The notes under the pieces are model-generated. The model saw only the letters and a program-made list of their open reading frames with translations, searched no databases and was not told where the DNA came from. A stretch of 54,662 bases of DNA from Nitrososphaerota archaeon (GTDB lineage: Archaea; Thermoproteota; Nitrososphaeria; Nitrososphaerales; Gagatemarchaeaceae). Below are positions 7,765-16,362 of the stretch, one piece after another; positions within the stretch are counted from its first letter, which is position 1; each line of letters begins with the position of its first letter. The stretch spans positions 1 through 54,662 of the forward strand of contig JAPCJP010000011.1 in NCBI GenBank assembly GCA_027886885.1. Reading direction: 5' to 3'. Both the position numbers and the translations under genes were made by a program.

Positions 7765-9489
7765 TTGCCGACCATCCTTGAGACCGACGTCGTCGTTGTC
7801 GGGGGAGGGATGGCCGGAGCCTATGCCGCCATCGGAGCCTCGCGGCAAGGGAGCAAGGTCCTTCTTCTCTCAAAGGGATTCCTCGCCAAGAGCGGATGCT
7901 CCCCGATGGCCGCCTTCCTCTCGGTGCCGCCATATTACACCCCACCCGACAGCGAGCAGAGCATATTCGAGGACGGCGTGACGGGGGGAGCCAGCGGCAT
8001 CGCGGGAGGCTCTTACATCTTCCTGGCCAACCAAGAGGCTCTGAAGGACACCTTCGACAAGGCCCCTCAGATTCTGGCCGACCTGGAAGCCATGGGCGTC
8101 TACTTCAGGCGGGACGAGGAAGGGAAGTTCGTCCTGCTCGGGTCTGGCTTCGACAAGGACGGGAAGGTCCGCAAGCCGCGGTTCTCGCTCGCATGGAACT
8201 TCGGTCTCACGGGAAAGTCGATCATGGATGTGCTCAAGGGCGAGATAATCAAGAGAGGCATCCCCTACAAGGACGAGGTGAGGGTGACCAAAGTGCTCAC
8301 CAACGGAGGGGCGGCCGTTGGTGTGACGGCCATCGACTACTCCACTGGGGAGTTCTTCGTCGTCCGCGCCAAGTCCGTCATCCTTGCGACGGGCTCGGGG
8401 GTCTACCTCTGGCGTTACACCACGGCGTCCCGCGAATGCACCGGGGACGGGCACATGATGGCGCTCAGGGCGGGCGCGGAGCTGACCGACATAGAGTTCG
8501 TCACGTGGCACTTTGCCGACGTCGCCTGGCCCGAGGCGTGGAGGCGGCTCCAGATGTACCCGCAGCCCTATCCCGGATCCGGATTCTACCCGCAATGGTA
8601 CGACTCCAAAGGTAACCGGTTCATCAAGGACGTCGAGATCGGGAGCAAGGAAGCCCAGGCCATGGCCGTCGCAAGATCGGTCGTCGGGGGTACGGTCCAG
8701 AAGCGAGGTGGCTACTACGCCAGCTGGAGGCACGTGAGCGAGGACGAGTTGAAGGAGTGGTTCCAGAACTACTATCACCTGAAGAAGCTCGGTCTGGACA
8801 TCTCGCTCGACATGATTGAGTGCGGGATGTCTTCCCATTCCTGGCACGGCGGAATCAGGACCAACGGGAAGACGGAGACATCCGTTCCGGGCCTCTATGG
8901 GGCAGGCGGCGTAGCTCCAAACCACTACCCGCGTCTTCACACGGCCCTATGGGGAGGGAAGGTGGCCGCGATCTACGCCTCGGAGCGCGCCGCCGACGTG
9001 TCGCTTCAGGACCTCGACATGGTCCAGGTGGAGGACGAGGAGGCGCGTGTCACTGGATTGCTAAGAACAGAACCCGCGAACGGGAAGTCTCCGACGCAGG
9101 TCAAGCGAAGGATCTGGGACCTCTTCTTCGACAAGATGTGGTACATCAAGGACGCAGAGACCATGAAAAAGGGGCTGGAAGAGCTCCGTTCCATCAGGGA
9201 AAACGACGTGCCGATGATGCGCGCCTCGTCAAAGTCTCGAAACTCGAACCAGGAGTGGGTCGACGCTCTCGACGTCATTGACATGCTGGACCTCGGTGAG
9301 CTGCTGATAATGTCCAGCCTGAGGAGGGAAGAATCGAGGGGACCCTTCGTCAGGGGAGATTTTCCCTCCACCGACGACGAACGATGGATGAAGAACCTCG
9401 TGATCAAGCTCAAGGACGGCAAGCCCGAGTATCGGACCGAGCCGGTCGCGCTCACACTCATGAGACCGAAGGGGGTCGTGCCCAGTTGA
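7765..9489 (+). CDS. Succinate dehydrogenase/fumarate reductase-like flavoprotein with altered active site
   Basis: FAD-binding catalytic subunit of a four-gene membrane complex. The dinucleotide motif VVGGGMAGAY is at residues 11-20. Compared by eye with E. coli SdhA, the segment carrying the covalently flavinylated His reads AKSGCSPMAAF and has no His, so FAD is probably non-covalent. The FHPTG motif reads WHFAD (H249 kept, PTG lost). H358 in SHSWHGGIRT and R390 in YPRLHT match substrate-binding positions, but the RGEGG motif carrying the proton-shuttling Arg is replaced by PGSGFYPQ. The C-terminal REESRGPF motif is present. Natural substrate may not be succinate or fumarate. Length 574; TTG start. 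Confidence 0.8.
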   Translation: MPTILETDVVVVGGGMAGAYAAIGASRQGSKVLLLSKGFLAKSGCSPMAAFLSVPPYYTPPDSEQSIFEDGVTGGASGIAGGSYIFLANQEALKDTFDKAPQILADLEAMGVYFRRDEEGKFVLLGSGFDKDGKVRKPRFSLAWNFGLTGKSIMDVLKGEIIKRGIPYKDEVRVTKVLTNGGAAVGVTAIDYSTGEFFVVRAKSVILATGSGVYLWRYTTASRECTGDGHMMALRAGAELTDIEFVTWHFADVAWPEAWRRLQMYPQPYPGSGFYPQWYDSKGNRFIKDVEIGSKEAQAMAVARSVVGGTVQKRGGYYASWRHVSEDELKEWFQNYYHLKKLGLDISLDMIECGMSSHSWHGGIRTNGKTETSVPGLYGAGGVAPNHYPRLHTALWGGKVAAIYASERAADVSLQDLDMVQVEDEEARVTGLLRTEPANGKSPTQVKRRIWDLFFDKMWYIKDAETMKKGLEELRSIRENDVPMMRASSKSRNSNQEWVDALDVIDMLDLGELLIMSSLRREESRGPFVRGDFPSTDDERWMKNLVIKLKDGKPEYRTEPVALTLMRPKGVVPS

Positions 9490-10241
9490 GCCGGCAGCCG
9501 GGAGGGGAGGGCGGGGACATACACGTCACAATCTATCGCTTCGACCCCTCGACGGACGCTGCTCCGCGGTACGAGCAGTATTCCGCCCCACGGACCAAGT
9601 ACATGCGCATCATCGACGTCCTGGAGTACCTCACCGAGGTCAAGGGGATCGGCATCGCTTACCGCTCGAGCTGCGGTATCAAGAAGTGCGGGACCTGTGG
9701 GGTGATGGCCAACGGAGTCCCGAAGCTGGCATGCTACGAGGCGGCCCAGGATGGCATGACCATCGAGCCGCTGCGCAACTTCCGCGTGATCAGGGACCTG
9801 GTCACGGACCGGGCGCCCTATCAAGAAAAGATCGACAGCATCACACCGTTTCTCGTCAGGGACTCCCAGCCGGGAAAGTTCCCCGAGGACCTGCGCCACA
9901 GCCAGATGATAGAGAGGAACAGGTTCGACCAGTGCATCACCTGTCTGCTCTGCGTCGCCGCCTGCCCCATAATGGAGTCTAATCCGAGCTTCGTCGGACC
10001 GGCGGCTGCTACCAGGGCCGCGGCCTTGCTCGAGGACGTCCGGGATGCGGGGGCTGAAGCCAGGCTCGACACCCTAGCGGACGAGTTCGGCCTTTGGCGC
10101 TGTCACATGATCGGCGAGTGCACCGAGGTCTGCCCAGCCCATGCGGAGCCCGCCCTCGCGATCCAGAGGCTGAGGAGACGTTCCGTGAAGAGGACCCTCA
10201 GGGCCATGGTCCGACGCGTCGGCGGGGGTCACCGACCTTGA
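9486..10241 (+). CDS. sdhB: Succinate dehydrogenase/fumarate reductase-like iron-sulfur subunit
   Basis: Electron-transfer subunit of about 251 residues with all three clusters of the family. [2Fe-2S] ligands lie in SSCGIKKCGTCGVMANG plus the Cys of PKLAC. [4Fe-4S] ligands lie in CITCLLCVAACP and [3Fe-4S] ligands in CHMIGECTEVCP. The TTG start at 9486 overlaps the flavoprotein stop (TTGA), so the two are coupled. It passes electrons from the flavin to the membrane subunits encoded next. Unlike the flavoprotein, this subunit looks fully conventional, which suggests the complex is redox-active whatever its substrate. Confidence 0.88.
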   Translation: MSRQPGGEGGDIHVTIYRFDPSTDAAPRYEQYSAPRTKYMRIIDVLEYLTEVKGIGIAYRSSCGIKKCGTCGVMANGVPKLACYEAAQDGMTIEPLRNFRVIRDLVTDRAPYQEKIDSITPFLVRDSQPGKFPEDLRHSQMIERNRFDQCITCLLCVAACPIMESNPSFVGPAAATRAAALLEDVRDAGAEARLDTLADEFGLWRCHMIGECTEVCPAHAEPALAIQRLRRRSVKRTLRAMVRRVGGGHRP

Positions 10242-10621
10242 ACCTGAAGGGAGTCAAGGCGTGGTTCAGGTTCCGAGGGCGCCGCCTCGGCTTCGTGAGC
10301 TTCTTCTTCCAGAGGTTCTCCGGGCTTTTCCTCCTTGCCTACCTCTACCTCCACCTCTACGACCTCAGGCTCCTCGTTCAGGGCCCCAGCGCCTACGAGG
10401 CGTTCCTGGGCGTGACCACGTCGCTGTGGTTCCTCCCGCTCTACGTCATCCTCTTCGGGGTGGCGATCTACCACGGGGCTAACGGCCTCCGAGTCATGCT
10501 CAACGAGTTCGGCTACGGCGTCGGCAAGAGCCGGCAGCTATTCTGGGTCTTCGCCGTGGGGGCGATGATCCTCTGGATAATCGCGTCCTACGTCATCGCG
10601 AGCCTGCTGTTCAACATGTGA
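10238..10621 (+). CDS. sdhC: SDH/FRD-like membrane anchor, cytochrome b subunit C
   Basis: A 127-residue protein with three membrane segments, starting at a TTG that overlaps the sdhB stop (TTGA). The first helix region contains QRFSGLFLLAYLYLHLYDL and the second ends with IYHGANGLRVMLNEFG, the His-x3-Gly-Leu-Arg motif of cytochrome b subunits that place a haem ligand in the membrane. Its basic N-terminus (KAWFRFRGRR) should face the cytoplasm. Confidence 0.8.
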   Translation: MNLKGVKAWFRFRGRRLGFVSFFFQRFSGLFLLAYLYLHLYDLRLLVQGPSAYEAFLGVTTSLWFLPLYVILFGVAIYHGANGLRVMLNEFGYGVGKSRQLFWVFAVGAMILWIIASYVIASLLFNM

Positions 10622-10631
10622 GGGAGATGAG

Positions 10632-10970
10632 TTGAAAAAGAGCAGACAGTCCATCATCTGGCTCGTCAGCATGATCACGGGCATGATGCTCGTCGTGCTT
10701 CTCCCAATCCACATCTTCCTCACCCACACCGGGAGCCTAAGCGTCCTCTCCTTCGCCTCGGTCTCCGCCAGGCTCTCCAACCTCTCCATCAAGCTGTTCT
10801 ACGTGACGACGATAATCGCGCTCCTCGTGCACGGGTGGACCGGCTTCCGCAGCATCGTCCTGGACCTGAACCCAAAGAAGTCTCAGATGAAGGCGATAGA
10901 CTCGACTATATTCGCGGTCGCGGCGGCGACCTTGGTCTACGCCGTGTACATCCTCTGGGAAGTCACCTGA
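10632..10970 (+). CDS. SDH/FRD-like membrane anchor, subunit D
   Basis: A 112-residue protein with three membrane segments. It carries its own version of the haem/quinone-site motif, LLVHGWTGFRSIVLDL, and an extra His pair in LLPIHIFLTH. The start is TTG 10632; the nearby ATG at 10627 is followed at once by a stop. As both anchors carry a His-x3-Gly-x-Arg motif, a two-subunit anchor holding haem b is likely. It is the last gene of the complex and converges with the RraA-like gene across 13 nt. Confidence 0.75.
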   Translation: MKKSRQSIIWLVSMITGMMLVVLLPIHIFLTHTGSLSVLSFASVSARLSNLSIKLFYVTTIIALLVHGWTGFRSIVLDLNPKKSQMKAIDSTIFAVAAATLVYAVYILWEVT

Positions 10971-10983
10971 CGCCGGCGCGTTT

Positions 10984-11637
10984 CTACTTGGATTTGCTCT
11001 GGAGGGTGTGGTAGCCGTGCTCCTTCCTGGCCTCTGCGAGCGTCACCCCTCGGCCGATGTCCTCCACGATGCCTTCTTCAGCTTCGGCGATTCCATCGGA
11101 GACCTGGGCCACCTCGTCAGCCCTCTCGGCCGGGACCACGACCACCCCGTTCACATCCCCGACCACCAGGTCGCCGGGCCTGACCTTCACCCCTGATATC
11201 ATCACGGGCTTTTCGGTCGACTCGACCTGTACCCGACCCTTCCCGGTGCGCATGAAATGGCCCCTGGCGAAGACGGGGTAGGCGAACCCCCGTATCCCGT
11301 CGATATCCCTGCAGACACCGTCGATAAGCGTCCCAGTCAATCTCTTCTTGACCGCGTAGGTGGTCATGATGTCCCCCCAGACGGTGCATCCGGTCCTCCC
11401 TGCGTTGTCTATGACCACGACCTTACCCCGACCCACCGAGTCCAGGAAGTCCCCGACCGTGCCTGGGCTCTTCCTGTCATAGGGAACGTATTTCGCGGTG
11501 AAGGCCGGACCGATCATCCTCACACCCTCGACCATCGGGACGATTCCTTCGCACGCCCCCGGCAGCCCGAGCTTGTCTAATGCATCCGAGATGTTCGACG
11601 TCGAAGCACGGGAAAGCCTTGAGCGAGTAGTGGGCAT
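10984..11637 (-). CDS. RraA-like protein / 4-hydroxy-4-methyl-2-oxoglutarate aldolase family
   Basis: About 217 residues. The family is visible in TSNISDALDKLG near the N-terminus, IGPAFTAKYV, and the central VIDNAGRTGCTVWGD and IDGVCRDIDGIR, which carry the Arg-Asp of the metal and oxalate site. VVGDVNGVVVVP then matches the family's GD-x-x-GV-x-x-P stretch. Members are HMG aldolase/oxaloacetate decarboxylases or RNase E inhibitors; a lyase is expected here, since it follows an MmgE/PrpD gene by 22 nt on the same strand. I chose ATG 11637; a longer reading frame would run back into the upstream gene. Confidence 0.8.
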   Translation of the reverse strand: MPTTRSRLSRASTSNISDALDKLGLPGACEGIVPMVEGVRMIGPAFTAKYVPYDRKSPGTVGDFLDSVGRGKVVVIDNAGRTGCTVWGDIMTTYAVKKRLTGTLIDGVCRDIDGIRGFAYPVFARGHFMRTGKGRVQVESTEKPVMISGVKVRPGDLVVGDVNGVVVVPAERADEVAQVSDGIAEAEEGIVEDIGRGVTLAEARKEHGYHTLQSKSK

Positions 11638-11659
11638 AGCGAGATCACGAATCCAGGTC

Positions 11660-13069
11660 CTAGCGGGCGCGCGGCGCTCCCTTGACCGAGGTGACAAACA
11701 TCCTTGTCAGCTCCCCCAAGTCCGTCAGCTCCTCGAGGTTGCCCACCTGGGCCGAAAGCAGACCAAACAGGTCGTCGTTGAAGGCGCGGTTGGACTGGCG
11801 CATGCAGTCAGAGAACTTGGTCTTCGTCTCTTCGAGGGACATAGAGTTGGCCGGGCTCCCCTTGGGGGCTTGCACATTGAACCGCTCCTCTCGCCCGTCG
11901 ATGAGCTTGATGGTGGCCCTCACCGGCGTGATGTTCCGCTTCTCATCGTCCCCGAGGCTTTCATCGACTGAGAACTTCACCTTGGATGCAAGCGCGAGTA
12001 TCTCTGGTCTCCTTATCGCTTCGGAGCTGAAGTCGCTCAGGTAGACCCAGCCCTGAAGCAACGCGCACGCTGCCGTGTAGGGGAGGCTGAACTGAGCGTC
12101 GACGATGGTCCTGGGCGAGTACTTCAGGTCGGCGGGTTCGCACACCGCGTGGAAGGCTGCCTGATTCACGCGCAGCTGAACCTGCTTCACACTCTCCGCC
12201 CTGATCCCCGCCCTGTAGGCGTTCACCATACTATCGATGGCGCTGTGAGTATGCCGGCAGCAAGGATATGGCTTCAGGCTCAGGTCGGCGACCTTGAACT
12301 CGTGGCCCAGGCTGCTCAGGGCCCTCTCGGGGTTGACGTTCCCCCTCAGGTAGACCTTGAAGAACCCGTCACTCCCCTCGAAGGCTTGGTGGGGTCCCGT
12401 GAGCCCGGACTTGCTCAAGAGGGCCGCCAGGATGCCATTGGACGCCGAGAACGCCGGCTGGACCCGTTTTGCTAGCGTGCCTTCATTCAGAGCTTGATGG
12501 TTGCCTGATGCCAGACTATAGGCGAGACCCAGAGTGTCCAGGGTCTTCTCTTCGTTCTGTTTCAGCAGTCGAGCCGATGCCGCTGCCGAGCCGAAGGTCC
12601 CCATAAGAGGCGTGTAGATCCATCCGAGCTCTGCGGGCTGAAGGGTGGCAGCGAGACCGAGTCTGCAGTGGACCTCCATGCCGACTGCAACTGCGCAAAG
12701 GAAATCTCTGCCGGAGGCTCCGATGGACTCGGCGAGCGCCAGGGCTGCCGGGACGACGATGGTGGATGTGTGCAGGACGGCAGCATCGTATGTGTCATCG
12801 AAGTCGAATGCGTGGCCCATCGTGGAGTTTACCATCGACGCCCACATCGGGGGCATCTTGCCGCCGAGCACGAGCACGGTCGAGCGCCCTTCGCCTCCCT
12901 GGTCGCGTGCGACTCTCACCACCGCGTCCACTCCAGGCGCGGCCGAGCCTGCCAGGGTGCAAGCGAAATAATCGAGCACAGTCGCCTTCACCGACTTTAG
13001 GGTCTCCGTAGGGATGTCCGAGTAGTCCAGGTCCGAGATGAACGAGGCGATTTGCTCGGTGAAGCCCAT
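11660..13069 (-). CDS. MmgE/PrpD family protein (2-methylcitrate dehydratase / cis-aconitate decarboxylase fold)
   Basis: A 469-residue member of the family that dehydrates methylcitrate or decarboxylates cis-aconitate. Landmarks are DYFACTLAGS, the HAFDFDDTYD segment close to the active site, ALNEGTLAKRVQPAFSASNG and KPYPCCRHTHSAID. Those last two match the conserved Lys-x-x-x-x-G/A and KPYP-C-x-x-x-H stretches. No methylcitrate synthase or lyase is in this window, so the substrate is open; the downstream RraA-like gene suggests a hydroxy-dicarboxylate route. The ATG start at 13069 sits 27 nt from a strong TATA box. Confidence 0.85.
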   Translation of the reverse strand: MGFTEQIASFISDLDYSDIPTETLKSVKATVLDYFACTLAGSAAPGVDAVVRVARDQGGEGRSTVLVLGGKMPPMWASMVNSTMGHAFDFDDTYDAAVLHTSTIVVPAALALAESIGASGRDFLCAVAVGMEVHCRLGLAATLQPAELGWIYTPLMGTFGSAAASARLLKQNEEKTLDTLGLAYSLASGNHQALNEGTLAKRVQPAFSASNGILAALLSKSGLTGPHQAFEGSDGFFKVYLRGNVNPERALSSLGHEFKVADLSLKPYPCCRHTHSAIDSMVNAYRAGIRAESVKQVQLRVNQAAFHAVCEPADLKYSPRTIVDAQFSLPYTAACALLQGWVYLSDFSSEAIRRPEILALASKVKFSVDESLGDDEKRNITPVRATIKLIDGREERFNVQAPKGSPANSMSLEETKTKFSDCMRQSNRAFNDDLFGLLSAQVGNLEELTDLGELTRMFVTSVKGAPRAR

Positions 13070-13092
13070 ACACGGCCAAACCTCCTCACGCT

Positions 13093-13100
13093 TTATTTAA
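13093..13100 (-). promoter_or_regulatory. TATA box of the MmgE/PrpD gene
   Basis: Read on the minus strand TTAAATAA is centred about 27 nt before ATG 13069, indicating a leaderless mRNA and a promoter independent of the upstream cupin gene. Confidence 0.6.
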
Positions 13101-13137
13101 GCGAACTGTTCGGATTTTGACCGACGCGCCGAGCCCG

Positions 13138-13518
13138 TCAGGCGATGGAAGGAGTCAAGACGAAGATGAACCTGAGGTCGGTGTCGCCTTCGTTCGAAAT
13201 TGTGTACTTCCAGCCTGGAGGATAGTAAATCGCGTCGCCGGCCTCGACCTGGATGGTCTCCGTGCCCCACGAGAGCTTCCCCTTGCCTTCGAGAATGTAA
13301 TTGACCTCGTCCACGCCTGCAAAGACCGCACCCTCCTCGGCGGACCACGACCACGGCTCCGCGCCCCTCTTCATGGTGATGGCGCCCATCATCAGCTTTG
13401 CAGAGTTATCCTTCGCCTTCGTGATGAGTCTTCTCGACTCCACCTGACCCGGTTTGGAATAAGGTGCCTGGATTGGAGCGACGCTCGCCCCGCGCGTCAG
13501 CCTTGGCTCGGGCTTCAT
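13138..13518 (-). CDS. Cupin-domain protein lacking the usual metal ligands
   Basis: A 126-residue cupin. Core motif 1 reads FAGVDEVNYILEGKGKLSWG with no His-x-His pair, and motif 2 reads YYPPGWKYTISN with Lys in place of the usual His, so this copy probably does not bind metal the canonical way. A binding or sensing role is as likely as catalysis. It lies upstream of the MmgE/PrpD gene on the same strand and is divergent from the amidohydrolase gene. The ATG start is at 13518. Confidence 0.75.
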   Translation of the reverse strand: MKPEPRLTRGASVAPIQAPYSKPGQVESRRLITKAKDNSAKLMMGAITMKRGAEPWSWSAEEGAVFAGVDEVNYILEGKGKLSWGTETIQVEAGDAIYYPPGWKYTISNEGDTDLRFIFVLTPSIA

Positions 13519-13574
13519 GGAGCTGGAACGCCAGTGTGTTTAGAAAAACCTTCCCAAGCGTGCATCTCCTACTC

Positions 13575-13582
13575 TTTAATAG
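13575..13582 (+). promoter_or_regulatory. TATA-like box of the amidohydrolase gene
   Basis: TTTAATAG is centred about 31 nt before the TTG start at 13610, which would leave a leader of about five bases. Confidence 0.45.
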
Positions 13583-13609
13583 ACCCTGAAGCCGAATTCG
13601 CCACCCGGT

Positions 13610-15229
13610 TTGTCTCATTCCGAGCTTCTGCTCATCAACGGGAACGTCCTTACCATGTCAAGGCCAAACACTCGTGCAGAGGCTGTCGCAGTCCGTGACG
13701 GGAGGATCGTGAGCGTCGGCCTGCTAAAGGAGGTCGCAAAGTCGCTGGGAAAGGAGGCCCGGGTGCTCGACCTTCAAGGGAAGACGCTCGTTCCTGGATT
13801 CATCGACGTACACAATCATATGATGCTCTACGGACTCTCGCTCGCCGAGGTCGACTGCCGCGCCCCACCCGTTCGTTCGATCTCCGAGATGGTCAAGAGA
13901 ATAAGGGCGAGAGCAAGGGACGAAAGAAGGGGTTCCTGGGTCAGAGCCTTCGGCTACAGCCAGTTCGCGGTCGAAGAGAAGAGGCATCCCAACCGTGGGG
14001 ACCTCGACGAAGCGACCTCGGAGCACCCGGTGGTCCTGCGCCATTTCTCTTTCCACGCTGCCGTCCTCAATACCGCGGCCCTGGCCCTGTGCGGGATTAC
14101 CAGGGACACTCCGGACCCTCCAGGCGGCACAATAGTGAGAAGCCCGGCCACAAGGGAGCCTACCGGGCTTCTCCTCGAGCGCGCGCAGTCACTCCTGGAC
14201 CGCACCGCGCCTCCTCCGCAGCCTCCCGAGATGGAGAAGGCGGTCGCCGAAGCTTCGAGGGATTTTGTAAAGCTGGGAATAACCAGCGTGCAGGACCCAG
14301 GATGGGTCTCCCACGAGACTACCACCTACCTCAGGGCCTACCAAGAAACTGAAAGGCATGGAGACCTTCTCGTGAGGGTCGGCGTGATGGTCAACGGAGA
14401 GATGCTAGACCGCTTTCTTCATGGCAGGAGCGATGCTCTCAGCGGGGACGGTCTTGTGACCGTAGGTCCGGTCAAGCTCTTCGCGGACGGCGTTGTCAAT
14501 CTTCGCACTGCGGCGATGACCGAGCCCTACTCCGACCTCCACGACCAGCGCGGGCTCTTAGTCACGGACAAAGATGAGCTCTCTCGCCGAGTGATGAAAG
14601 CCAACGACGCAGGACTGCAGGTGGCCGTCCACGCCATCGGCGATGGGGCGGTCGACGCAACCCTCGATGCCTTCGAAGAGTCCAGCAAGAATTCGCAGAG
14701 AGGCCTACGTCCACGGCTGATCCACGCCGTGATCTTGCGCCCCGACCAGATAGTCAGGACCAAGAAACTGGGCGCCGTGGTCGATGTCCAGCCGATCTTC
14801 CTGAAGGCACTTGGGAACCAGTTCTCTCTGGCCGTCGGGCCCGAGAGGAGCAAGTTGATACTGCCTTTTCGAACCCTCATGACATGGGGGATTAGCCTCG
14901 GCGGTGGCTCAGATGCCCCCTGCACCGACCTGTCCCCGTTGAGCGGGATCGCCCAAAGCATGGGCCGGTTCACTTCTTCGGGCGGCGTCCACGAGCCCGA
15001 ACAGGGTGTTTCCGCCGAGGACGGGTTGCGGATGTACACCTCCATGGCCGCTTACAACTGCGGCGAGGAAGCTCTCAAGGGCTCCATCGAGCCTGGAAAA
15101 CTGGCTGACTTTGCCCTGCTGAACGCCAATCCTCTGGACACGATAGCCGAGGAAATGTGGAAGATAACCGTGGACATGACGATTGTCGGTGGTAGGGTTG
15201 TCTACGAGCACGACCGCTCCGAGCGATAA
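13610..15229 (+). CDS. Amidohydrolase superfamily protein, YtcJ-like (Amidohydrolase_3)
   Basis: A 539-residue metal-dependent hydrolase. The N-terminal beta-sandwich strand LLLINGNVLTM leads to the metal motif GFIDVHNHM (His-x-His). The barrel continues through VAVHAIGDGAVDATLDAF and the Asp motif GGGSDAPCTDLSPL. The C-terminal beta strand is SIEPGKLADFALLNANPLD. The metal site is intact. YtcJ-type proteins hydrolyse varied amides and the substrate is unknown. TTG is the only reasonable start, and it sits near a TATA-like box. Its neighbourhood of acid- and amide-degrading enzymes suggests a catabolic role. Confidence 0.85.
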   Translation: MSHSELLLINGNVLTMSRPNTRAEAVAVRDGRIVSVGLLKEVAKSLGKEARVLDLQGKTLVPGFIDVHNHMMLYGLSLAEVDCRAPPVRSISEMVKRIRARARDERRGSWVRAFGYSQFAVEEKRHPNRGDLDEATSEHPVVLRHFSFHAAVLNTAALALCGITRDTPDPPGGTIVRSPATREPTGLLLERAQSLLDRTAPPPQPPEMEKAVAEASRDFVKLGITSVQDPGWVSHETTTYLRAYQETERHGDLLVRVGVMVNGEMLDRFLHGRSDALSGDGLVTVGPVKLFADGVVNLRTAAMTEPYSDLHDQRGLLVTDKDELSRRVMKANDAGLQVAVHAIGDGAVDATLDAFEESSKNSQRGLRPRLIHAVILRPDQIVRTKKLGAVVDVQPIFLKALGNQFSLAVGPERSKLILPFRTLMTWGISLGGGSDAPCTDLSPLSGIAQSMGRFTSSGGVHEPEQGVSAEDGLRMYTSMAAYNCGEEALKGSIEPGKLADFALLNANPLDTIAEEMWKITVDMTIVGGRVVYEHDRSER

Positions 15230-15307
15230 CAAGTCTTCAGGACAAACTCTTGTCGACGCGGAGGCAGGATGGTCCGTTCTAGGGAAAGCGGCGAGATTTG
15301 AGCCTAG

Positions 15308-16294
15308 CTACCTGCCGCCCCTTTCCGAGGACAGCAACTCTTTGACCGTCATCACTCCGGGGACACCGCCTTCTATCATGATCTGGCGTAGCTCCTCTAT
15401 CTGCCCTTTCTTGAAGCGCGCTTCGTAGGGCTGCTTCGCAGGCCCGGCGGGCTTGCCGACTAGTTTCATAGGAAGCTTCACGAGCGGACCCTCTCCGTTG
15501 ATGCCCTGGGAGTTCATCTTGGCCATCCACGCGTAGAATCGGAACTCGTACCTGTTCAGATGCTCGATCGCCTTCTCCGCATCACCCTTCTTCAAAATCT
15601 CCCACTTCTGAAGCGGATACTTGGGATGATACTGGGCGATGTTGTCTAGGAACGAGGTGCACCCCCAGAGACAACCCAGTCCGTGTCTGTCGTTGTCGGT
15701 GAAGACGAAACGCTGCTTCCAATCACGGAGGACGTTGTTGTACGTGTACCAGTTAGGCGAGGACCACTTTATCCCGACGATGCCCTTTATCCTGCTTAGC
15801 CGCTTGAAGAGTGGGGCCTCCATGCCCACGCCACCCAGTAGTCCGAGCCACGTCGTGTTGTAAGCGACGACTCCCATATCCACCGCTCTCGTGACTCCTT
15901 CGAAGAACCTGACGACCTCGTCGTTGGATGTCCCGTAGTACCAGGGCGGGTTGAGCTGGACCGCGTCGAAGCCCAGGTCGTGCGCGTGCCGCATCATTTC
16001 GATGACAGCCTCCTGACTGCTGTCGTGGGCCGAAGTCTCCAGGGGGATTTTGCCTCTCGCCTCCTCCGCAATCACCTCCATCGCCCTCTTACGCTCGGAA
16101 ATCGTCATTGACGGCGATTCGCCTCCTGGGGTGCACGCCAGGAGCACCGCTCGCCCCTCAGAATAGCCTGATTTCAGGATGAACCGGATGTTCTCCCTAA
16201 GCCCTTCTTCGTCCAACGAATAATCCGCCTTGAACGGGGTTATGAGGGAGGTACAAGGCCCGACGATCCTGAGCTTCAGTTTCTCGAAGTCCAT
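15308..16294 (-). CDS. Dihydrodipicolinate synthase/N-acetylneuraminate lyase family protein (paralogue 1)
   Basis: A 328-residue TIM-barrel aldolase or dehydratase that forms a Schiff base with a 2-oxo acid. K176 in GIVGIKWSS is the Schiff-base lysine and Y145 in VVAYNTTW the catalytic tyrosine. The GTTGE loop of true DapA is replaced by CTPGGES, so lysine biosynthesis is unlikely. A relative at 35969 shares AYNTxW and a Trp right after the lysine, so both form one subfamily. A 2-keto-3-deoxy-acid or hydroxy-oxo-acid is a plausible substrate. The ATG start at 16294 lies 28 nt from a TATA-like box. Confidence 0.82.
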   Translation of the reverse strand: MDFEKLKLRIVGPCTSLITPFKADYSLDEEGLRENIRFILKSGYSEGRAVLLACTPGGESPSMTISERKRAMEVIAEEARGKIPLETSAHDSSQEAVIEMMRHAHDLGFDAVQLNPPWYYGTSNDEVVRFFEGVTRAVDMGVVAYNTTWLGLLGGVGMEAPLFKRLSRIKGIVGIKWSSPNWYTYNNVLRDWKQRFVFTDNDRHGLGCLWGCTSFLDNIAQYHPKYPLQKWEILKKGDAEKAIEHLNRYEFRFYAWMAKMNSQGINGEGPLVKLPMKLVGKPAGPAKQPYEARFKKGQIEELRQIMIEGGVPGVMTVKELLSSERGGR

Positions 16295-16318
16295 CGTCGA
16301 CGAAGGACCTGGGTCACG

Positions 16319-16326
16319 ATTTAAGG
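16319..16326 (-). promoter_or_regulatory. TATA-like box of DHDPS-like paralogue 1
   Basis: On the minus strand CCTTAAAT is centred about 28 nt from ATG 16294, consistent with leaderless transcription. Confidence 0.5.
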
Positions 16327-16362
16327 ATGAGTCGCTGAGGCCAACCCTTCAACGGCCCATGC

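Noticed and set aside
7870-8940. 356-codon minus-strand frame opposite the SDH-like flavoprotein gene
   Set aside because: Same antisense pattern; the plus-strand gene has clear domain motifs through the whole stretch.
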